Shown here: in pieces, positions 1 to 5,476 of the stretch
Layout of the letters: each line of letters begins with the position of its first letter
Numbering within the stretch: position 1 is the stretch's first letter
Assembly: GCA_026985685.1 (NCBI GenBank)
Contig: JALSQA010000453.1
Coordinates: 1 to 6,849 of the forward strand
From: Campylobacterales bacterium
GTDB lineage: Bacteria > Campylobacterota > Campylobacteria > Campylobacterales > QNZT01
Direction of reading: 5' to 3'
Length of the DNA: 6,849 nucleotides
The notes under the pieces: model-generated
The model's database searches: none
What the model saw: only the letters and a program-made list of their open reading frames with translations
Told to the model about the DNA's origin: nothing
Position numbers and translations under genes: made by a program

Positions 1-864
1 GTCACTAGCTTTACCCGTTTGAATTTTTTCAAAAAAATACGGTTCCCATGCTTTGATAGCAGAATCGTAAACGATATTTACGATGATAGACATTGTCATA
101 GCAATGGTATAGATACCAACTGCTTCTAGGGTGAGGTATTTTGCCAAAAATACTTTATCAGCTGTTCCCATCAAAAATAGTCCTATCACATGAAAAGTCA
201 TAGGAAATAGATAAGCAAAAAGCTCTTTTAGTTTCGCTATATCATATGAAAAACTAAGATATCTTTCTTTTATGAAATAGTAAAAGATATAGATACAAAG
301 CAAAAAGAGGATTAAAAGTTCTGCATAAAACTTACCATGCCAGTCAAAATGAAATACGATAATCAACAAAAGAGCCAAACCAAGACTAGAAAACATATAG
401 ATAGATTGAAAAAGTGCATATTTGAAAGCATTTTTTTCTAACTGGATGATGGTATTGAAGATATTAAAAATGACAACAAAGAGTGTATATATTGAGATAA
501 GGACTATTAACTCTGATTTGTTTTCAAAATTTGCAAATAGACTATCTTCAAACAAAAACATCAACCCCATACATAAAAGAAAAGTCACTGCTGTAATGAT
601 TAGGATATTGTACATATACAATGACATCTTCTCTTTGCCATAAGTGCTAAATTTTGCCATGATGAAGTTAGAAGGCCACAAACCTATATAAATACTTGCA
701 ATTGCCACAACAGATACGATAAATCCCAAATGCCCATAATCAGATTTACTAAGATAAAAAGTCAATACAGGCAACAAGAAAAAATTCATCCCCTTGTTTA
801 AAATAGTACTGATAGTAAAGATGAGTGTATTGTTTAATAGTTTATTGTTTAGTAATCTTTTCAA
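1..864 (-). CDS. wzx: Wzx-type polysaccharide flippase, N-terminal 288 residues (3' end outside window)
   Basis: Integral inner-membrane protein of the polysaccharide_synt/MOP family, predicted to flip undecaprenyl-linked repeat units to the periplasm. My translation from the TTG at 864-862 stays open to the left edge, giving 288 residues of a family usually 400-500 long. Hydrophobic segments lie near residues 12-38, 45-64, 83-105, 118-140, 150-172, 180-198, 213-233 and 248-267. Family-like signatures are LLPVLTFYLSKSDYG (30-44) in and after the first helix, WHGKFYAELL (175-184), ADKVFLAKYL followed by GIYTIAM (235-256), and AWEPYFFE (272-279). TTG is the likely start: it overlaps the stop of the preceding glycosyltransferase as TTGA, has AAAGG 7 nt upstream, and the next ATG (codon 26) would remove half of the first helix. 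The gene is last in the visible operon. Flippase assignment is confident; the substrate cannot be read from sequence. Confidence 0.88.
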   Translation of the reverse strand, partial: MKRLLNNKLLNNTLIFTISTILNKGMNFFLLPVLTFYLSKSDYGHLGFIVSVVAIASIYIGLWPSNFIMAKFSTYGKEKMSLYMYNILIITAVTFLLCMGLMFLFEDSLFANFENKSELIVLISIYTLFVVIFNIFNTIIQLEKNAFKYALFQSIYMFSSLGLALLLIIVFHFDWHGKFYAELLILFLLCIYIFYYFIKERYLSFSYDIAKLKELFAYLFPMTFHVIGLFLMGTADKVFLAKYLTLEAVGIYTIAMTMSIIVNIVYDSAIKAWEPYFFEKIQTGKASD

Positions 865-2033
865 ATATCTGCCTTTGCAAGGGATTTTATATAAGAGATT
901 AGGTTTTGTGCACTTTTTTGATAGCCTATCTTTTCGTTTTCAACAGACTTTTCAAGCATATCAAAAATCTCATGCATATAATTTTTATCATCAAATATTT
1001 GATTTATAAACGACAATATCGCATCTTCATAACCTCTTTGATCATTAAATTTAGGATAACTATCCCCCAATATCTCTGAAAATATAGGAATATCTGATAA
1101 AACAGGAATCGTCCTAAGCCACATAGATTCAACAAGTGGCAATCCATATCCTTCATTTCGTGAGAGAAAAAAACAAAAATGACTCTTTTTATAGAGGCTA
1201 TTTAACTTATCATCATCAACAAAACCACAAAAATCTAATTCGATATGCTCTAAGTGACTCTCATGAAAAATAGCTGCTGTTTCTGGAGTCTGCTTACCTA
1301 CTATATGTAAAACAACACTTTTAAATCTATCTTCTTTGCCTAGCTTTGTATCAAAATATTTTAAAAACTTTATGATCCTGTCAAAACCTTTTGAGCGATT
1401 GATACGTCCAACTACAACAAGTTCCAACTCGTCACTATCATACTTTTTATATACATCTTCAATATTTGGTCGTGCATGATTTTGGACTTTAAAAGGGATA
1501 CCATTAGGAAGATATAACATCTTTGTCTGTGTAACATCTATCTCATAATAATTGGCGATATCATCTTTTGTTTGTTTAGATATATAACCGATAGCATCAT
1601 CAAATCTATACATATACCAAATCAGAAAATCAATATATTTATGAAACTTTGGAGAAAAAAGCTCTGGTGTTTGCTTGATAGTAAGATCATGAATCACCTT
1701 AACTCGTCTTCCCCTACTCCAAAACAAAGGCATAGGATTTGGCATAAAAACAACATCATACTTTTTTCGTAAAACTTTGATCTGTGTTTGAGAAATTCTA
1801 AAAACAGGATTAGTGTCTTTTATCGATATCAATTTGATATTTTTTTGTTCTTTTGGTAAAAGACGCTCTTTAAACAAGTCAAAAGCACTTTGTGAAAGAT
1901 ATATGTCTATCTCTAGTAACCCATCTTTGACAAGTGGATCTTTTAACAATTCATACACTACATTTTCGATAAATACACTCACCCCATCATACTCTACTAT
2001 ATAACCAGTAGCAATAAAAGCTAACTTATACAT
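861..2033 (-). CDS. GT4-family glycosyltransferase (GT-B fold), 390 aa
   Basis: Predicted cytoplasmic retaining glycosyltransferase that transfers a sugar from a nucleotide donor onto the growing lipid-linked repeat unit. The N-terminal acceptor domain (about 1-180) begins with a beta strand, then GVSVFIENVVYELL (17-30), and contains VIHDLTIKQTPELFS (113-127), an H-D element common in mannosyl/rhamnosyl-type GT4 enzymes. The C-terminal donor domain carries GRINRSKG (209-216), with R210 and K215 in the usual phosphate-contact positions, and the GT4 E-x7-E motif E294-GYGLPLV-E302. The length is typical. The ATG start has AGGGA 9 nt upstream and overlaps the end of the preceding GT4 gene by 8 nt; the gene ends in a 4-nt TTGA overlap with the flippase. 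Family and fold are well supported. Donor, acceptor and linkage are unknown; the H-D element only hints at a mannose- or deoxyhexose-type donor. Confidence 0.93.
   Translation of the reverse strand: MYKLAFIATGYIVEYDGVSVFIENVVYELLKDPLVKDGLLEIDIYLSQSAFDLFKERLLPKEQKNIKLISIKDTNPVFRISQTQIKVLRKKYDVVFMPNPMPLFWSRGRRVKVIHDLTIKQTPELFSPKFHKYIDFLIWYMYRFDDAIGYISKQTKDDIANYYEIDVTQTKMLYLPNGIPFKVQNHARPNIEDVYKKYDSDELELVVVGRINRSKGFDRIIKFLKYFDTKLGKEDRFKSVVLHIVGKQTPETAAIFHESHLEHIELDFCGFVDDDKLNSLYKKSHFCFFLSRNEGYGLPLVESMWLRTIPVLSDIPIFSEILGDSYPKFNDQRGYEDAILSFINQIFDDKNYMHEIFDMLEKSVENEKIGYQKSAQNLISYIKSLAKADI
872..876 (-). promoter_or_regulatory. Ribosome binding site for the flippase TTG start
   Basis: AAAGG is followed by a 7-nt spacer and then TTG at 864-862. 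The site lies inside the last codons of the upstream glycosyltransferase, whose TGA stop (863-861) overlaps the TTG. The arrangement suggests translational coupling and supports TTG rather than the internal ATG at codon 26. Confidence 0.6.
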
Positions 2034-3141
2034 CTGTGCTCTTCCCTAGTGCTGTAAGCAATTGTTTGGCTGATTTTTCCCATGAAAATGTTTTTGCTGT
2101 TTTGATAGCATTTGTCTGCAATTTCTCTCTCAAAGCTTTATCCTCGATTACTTTTAGAAGTTTTTGTTCCAAAATATTTGTATTTTCTGGTGGATAAAAG
2201 AGTGCATTTTCACCATCACGTGCATACTCATTTATCCCTTTTGCATCAGAAGCAACTACTGCACAACCACAAGCCATGGCTTCAAGAGGAGGCAATCCAA
2301 ATCCTTCCCATATAGAGGTAAAGATATAAATATCACTTTTACGCATAGTATCTGCTATCTCTTTGTCATTTGAGGGGACAATTAGTGTCATACCTTTTAA
2401 ATCATACTGAGACAAATCATCATGAGATATGATAAAAACTTTTTTAATCTTTTTCTTTATATCTTCTCTTTTTTCAATACGCCTGTAAACAGTTAAAAAA
2501 TCTTCAAAACGCTTCATAGGATGTTTACGGGCTATCAAACATAAACTAACTTCATCTTTTGCAGTTGCTAAATCATTGCTATAAAAAGATTTATGATTTA
2601 TAGAAGGATGTACTATATGGTTTTTTACTTCTTTACCTTTTAATTCTACAAATTTTTTGTGGGTAAACTTGGAATTGAAAATATATGTGATATTCTGTTT
2701 ATATGACAATTTTGTAAAAAATTTATATATCGCTAAAAAAAATCTGTTTTTCAATAAAAGTAAATCATCAAAGATACGATAATCATCTGCCTGAACATAA
2801 CGATAAAGTTTTGAAAAACGAAAGAACATGAACATTGGTGAGAAGATAGGATCAGTTGTTATTATGATTTCATCTTTATAATTTTTTTGCAAATGAAAAA
2901 ACATCTGTAGAATATTTTTAATCTTTGCAAATGGTGAGTGTGCTTTTTTACCAATTTTTTCTATCACAATATTTGGATCAATAAAAAAAGAACAATCACT
3001 CTGTACATGAGGTATAACAATACGCACATCATAATCATACTTTTGTACCAAAGCATTTGAAAGTTCTACAACAACACGCACGCCACCACCAGTTTTTAAC
3101 TGTGGTAAGACAAATACTATTTTTTCTCTATTTTCACTCAA
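2026..3141 (-). CDS. GT4-family glycosyltransferase (GT-B fold), 371 aa
   Basis: Second predicted cytoplasmic retaining glycosyltransferase of the repeat-unit pathway. The N-terminal domain opens with strand KIVFVLP and the glycine-rich loop KTGGGVRVVVELSNAL (16-31), typical of GT4 acceptor domains; YVQADDYRIF (115-124) resembles the VQD-type segment of some rhamnosyl-like GT4 enzymes. The donor domain has ARKHPMKR (204-211), with R205 and K210 spaced like the phosphate-binding Arg/Lys pair, and a textbook E-x7-E motif E279-GFGLPPL-E287, followed by AMACGCAVVASDAKG (288-302). The start is TTG (3141-3139): AGGA lies 8 nt upstream, there is no in-frame ATG before the first strand and glycine loop, and the TTG overlaps the acyltransferase stop as TTGA. 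It overlaps the next GT4 gene by 8 nt. It is not a close duplicate of that neighbour: outside shared motifs the two sequences differ throughout. Sugar specificity is unknown. Confidence 0.94.
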   Translation of the reverse strand: MSENREKIVFVLPQLKTGGGVRVVVELSNALVQKYDYDVRIVIPHVQSDCSFFIDPNIVIEKIGKKAHSPFAKIKNILQMFFHLQKNYKDEIIITTDPIFSPMFMFFRFSKLYRYVQADDYRIFDDLLLLKNRFFLAIYKFFTKLSYKQNITYIFNSKFTHKKFVELKGKEVKNHIVHPSINHKSFYSNDLATAKDEVSLCLIARKHPMKRFEDFLTVYRRIEKREDIKKKIKKVFIISHDDLSQYDLKGMTLIVPSNDKEIADTMRKSDIYIFTSIWEGFGLPPLEAMACGCAVVASDAKGINEYARDGENALFYPPENTNILEQKLLKVIEDKALREKLQTNAIKTAKTFSWEKSAKQLLTALGKSTDV

Positions 3142-4235
3142 CTTCTATTTCCTGCGTAATTATTTTTGTTGTTATTTGAGAGTCTGTTTCCTATCAAAAT
3201 ATTTAAAATATTTGGTAACCATTTCTCTAATACTTTATAAATATATATACAGAGTATAATCGTTACAATCGGACAAAGTATATAAAGCATAAAAATAGAG
3301 ATATCAGATTCTGGCATCAAAATTTTATAACTTAATTTTCTAACTATTGACAACATAGGTTCATGTATAGCAAATAGAAAAAAACTATATTTTGACAATT
3401 TAATCAAAACATCTTTTATCTTAAAATGGACTATATATTTTGAACCTGAAAAAGCGGCTATTGTACCAACTAAAACCGCTACATTTTCTAAAATTTTAAA
3501 TTGAAAATATAGATTTATCCAAATCAAAACTAAATATAAAAATATCATCTCTTTCGCATAAGTATCACTTAAATCAAAATTATGCTTATATAAAGCTAAG
3601 TAAGCTCCAAAAGAGAAGAAAAATATAGAAAAAAAGTTTGTATGCAAAATATTTGGCTCAAACAATCCAAATATCCATAGTATTCCCCAAAATGATAAAA
3701 ATACAAATGGTATCTTTTTTAGAAAAAGGTAAAGAAGCGGAGATAACACAACTAAAACAATCAAATCTCTGATAAACCAAAACTGAAATGCTATAGGGTA
3801 TTCAAACTCACCATACCCCCAAAAAACTTCTAAATACTGCCATCCTCTTAAATTGATCACATATGGGTGTTCACCATTGAAGTATTGAGCAGTGAGAGGT
3901 GATGTCTGAGCGACTAAATAAAAAAAGATAACTATGATATTCCATAAGGTATATGGTACAACTAATGTACGAAATCTAGATCTATATTTTTTTAGAAAAA
4001 AGCTAAAAGAACTTTTAAAATTTATAAAAAAAAGATAACCTGAAATGGCAAAAAATAGAGAAACCGATACAAAAGCCATAACATGTGATATAAGATAACG
4101 AAACCACTCTAAAAGTGTAGTATTAGCATCAAAAGATGTTACCATAAATTCTGATGTATACATATGTATATAGATAATCGATACGATAAGAGGAAAACGT
4201 AGCAATTCAATGCGTTCAGATATATTTTGGTTCAT
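3138..4235 (-). CDS. Membrane acyltransferase, OafA/Acyl_transf_3 family, 365 aa
   Basis: Multi-pass inner-membrane protein predicted to O-acylate (most often O-acetylate) a sugar of the polysaccharide or its lipid-linked precursor. Family landmarks appear in order: R13-x10-H24, the R/K-x10-H motif holding the catalytic-type histidine; FFAISGYLFF (61-70); the basic cytoplasmic loop RSRFRTLVVPY (85-95); QFWFIRDL (151-158); and FFLFAIHEPML (285-295) in the penultimate helix region. About ten hydrophobic segments are visible and the length is normal for a stand-alone enzyme, with no fused SGNH domain. The C-terminal tail (about 350-365) is hydrophilic and Asn-rich. The ATG start has AAAGGG 6 nt upstream and lies inside the end of the polymerase gene (20-nt overlap). 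Placement between polymerase and glycosyltransferases fits glycan decoration. The acyl group and target sugar cannot be determined; transfer of succinyl or another acyl group remains possible. Confidence 0.92.
   Translation of the reverse strand: MNQNISERIELLRFPLIVSIIYIHMYTSEFMVTSFDANTTLLEWFRYLISHVMAFVSVSLFFAISGYLFFINFKSSFSFFLKKYRSRFRTLVVPYTLWNIIVIFFYLVAQTSPLTAQYFNGEHPYVINLRGWQYLEVFWGYGEFEYPIAFQFWFIRDLIVLVVLSPLLYLFLKKIPFVFLSFWGILWIFGLFEPNILHTNFFSIFFFSFGAYLALYKHNFDLSDTYAKEMIFLYLVLIWINLYFQFKILENVAVLVGTIAAFSGSKYIVHFKIKDVLIKLSKYSFFLFAIHEPMLSIVRKLSYKILMPESDISIFMLYILCPIVTIILCIYIYKVLEKWLPNILNILIGNRLSNNNKNNYAGNRS
3150..3153 (-). promoter_or_regulatory. Ribosome binding site for the TTG start of the first GT4 gene
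   Basis: AGGA (extending to AGGAAA) is followed by 8 nt and then TTG at 3141-3139. It lies inside the final codons of the acyltransferase gene, whose TGA stop (3140-3138) overlaps the start. This site decides the start, because no ATG or GTG is available before the conserved N-terminal strand. Confidence 0.65.
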
Positions 4236-5466
4236 GTTTTGCCCTTTTTAAAGAATATGACAATCCCAAAAACATAAAAAACTCTTCGGCAACAATAGGA
4301 TTTGTCAAACCAAAGAAAAATAAAAATACAGGAATAGCAATAGTCACAAAATATCGCCGGCTAAATGATATTGCAAATAACCATAACAGATAAATCACAC
4401 CAAGGATAGAACCTTGTAGCCAAATATCTAACAATATATTATTTATACTTCCAGCACCTTTTCCAACACCTAAAACATTTTTGCCTTCAAAATAAACCTC
4501 AACAAAACCTAAACCATAACCACCAAAATAGTTTGACTTACTAATCAAATCCCATGAGATAGAAAACTGTGCACCTCTTTCATGTGCCATCTTATACTTA
4601 AATTCTCTCATCGTGATAAATGGATGCGTGGCAAAGGTATTGTAAATAGCTAAAGAAAGCAATAATACAACTCCTCCAAATACAAGATAAGTTGTATTTA
4701 TTTTCAAAAATCTCGATAAAGTTTTATGTGATTGTAAATAGTGAGTAGGAGAATAGTAACTACTTTGTGCAAGTATCACATACCCCTTATAAATACTAAA
4801 GAAAAATAAAATCAAAATATATGCTAACCAAACTGTCTTGTTTTTTGAGAAAAAGAGCATATAAAAAGACAATAGATAGAGTAAATAAGTATAGTTTTTG
4901 TTTTTAGTCCAGATATCAAACTCATAACGTATCATCATAGATATAAGTAGCATAGTTCCAACGATAATTCCAACACCAGCAGCTTCATAAAATGTACCTT
5001 GCAGTGGCAAAAATTCACCACCATAACCAAAATCCCGTATATGAATCACTTTTGACAATATAGGCATAGGAACAGGTACATACATGACAATAAACCAGCT
5101 AATGACATAAAACCACAAAGAGTAATCAATCGCTTTGATGAGTGTATCTATGGACATTTTTGACATCACTCGCATACCAACATAAAATGAAGCAGGATAG
5201 AGAAATAAAAATTTGATAAAGTAGCCTTTTTCGTCTACTTTTGGATAATCAGAGTTAAGACTAACCAATGCCAAAATCATAGCAAAAGCGATCATAATCA
5301 CAGAGATTGTTAAATCTAATTCTCTTTTCATATAATCATCATATAGTAGTAACACAAATGTAGATAATACGAGTAGCTGTTCAACACGTGCGGGACCTAG
5401 TTTTATAACAGGAAGAGCCAGGAAGACAAAAATACCAAGATATAAATAAAAAAATATTTTTGTCAA
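4216..5466 (-). CDS. O-antigen polymerase/ligase-like membrane protein (Wzy/WaaL superfamily), 416 aa
   Basis: Integral inner-membrane protein with roughly 10-12 hydrophobic segments, predicted to polymerise flipped repeat units on the periplasmic face, or to ligate the glycan to an acceptor. Wzy_C-type landmarks are LQGTFYEAAGVGIIVG (155-170), with a Glu followed by small residues in a helix; FFSKNKTVWLAYILIL (205-220), the basic 'S-x-x-K/R' helix start; a long periplasmic loop (about 278-340) containing ERGAQFSISWDL (296-307, with R297) and FGGYGLGF (314-321); then SINNILLDIWLQGSILGV (340-357), matching the family's HN...l...GilG segment except that the usual His is Ile341. The start is TTG with AGGAG 5 nt upstream; the next ATG (codon 45) would delete the first helix. 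The gene begins 10 nt after the DUF4838 stop. Co-occurrence with Wzx favours a Wzy polymerase, but polymerase and ligase cannot be separated reliably by sequence. Confidence 0.85.
   Translation of the reverse strand: MTKIFFYLYLGIFVFLALPVIKLGPARVEQLLVLSTFVLLLYDDYMKRELDLTISVIMIAFAMILALVSLNSDYPKVDEKGYFIKFLFLYPASFYVGMRVMSKMSIDTLIKAIDYSLWFYVISWFIVMYVPVPMPILSKVIHIRDFGYGGEFLPLQGTFYEAAGVGIIVGTMLLISMMIRYEFDIWTKNKNYTYLLYLLSFYMLFFSKNKTVWLAYILILFFFSIYKGYVILAQSSYYSPTHYLQSHKTLSRFLKINTTYLVFGGVVLLLSLAIYNTFATHPFITMREFKYKMAHERGAQFSISWDLISKSNYFGGYGLGFVEVYFEGKNVLGVGKGAGSINNILLDIWLQGSILGVIYLLWLFAISFSRRYFVTIAIPVFLFFFGLTNPIVAEEFFMFLGLSYSLKRAKHEPKYI
4242..4247 (-). promoter_or_regulatory. Ribosome binding site for the acyltransferase
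   Basis: AAAGGG is followed by a 6-nt spacer and then ATG at 4235-4233. The site is embedded in the 3' coding end of the polymerase-like gene, so ribosomes finishing that gene pass over it before terminating 20 nt into the acyltransferase gene. Confidence 0.6.
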
Positions 5467-5471
5467 TCTTT

Positions 5472-5476
5472 CTCCT
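5472..5476 (-). promoter_or_regulatory. Strong ribosome binding site for the polymerase-like TTG start
   Basis: AGGAG directly follows the TAA stop of the DUF4838 gene (TAAAGGAG), with 5 nt to the TTG at 5466-5464. It is the best Shine-Dalgarno match in the window and fixes a TTG start for the membrane protein. It lies in the only intergenic gap, which is 10 nt long. Confidence 0.75.

Noticed and set aside
422..2373. Small plus-strand open frames (422-643, 794-1009, 1572-1772, 1813-2004, 2112-2315, 2164-2373)
   Set aside because: They lie antisense to well-supported minus-strand genes with recognisable motifs, show no family features, and overlap one another. They are shadow frames.
861..3141. 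Tandem duplication of the two GT4 glycosyltransferases
   Set aside because: Beyond the generic GT4 motifs (R...K pair, E-x7-E) the two proteins do not align obviously, and their N-terminal domains differ, so recent duplication is not supported.
3717..3999. Repeated TTTTTAGAAAAA-like words in the acyltransferase gene
   Set aside because: Both encode Phe-Leu-Lys-Lys at the ends of membrane helices in AT-rich DNA. Similar codons explain the resemblance, and the flanks do not match.
5467..5476. Promoter or terminator in the only intergenic gap
   Set aside because: The gap is only 10 nt and is fully accounted for by the ribosome binding site and spacer. There is no room for a hairpin or promoter elements.
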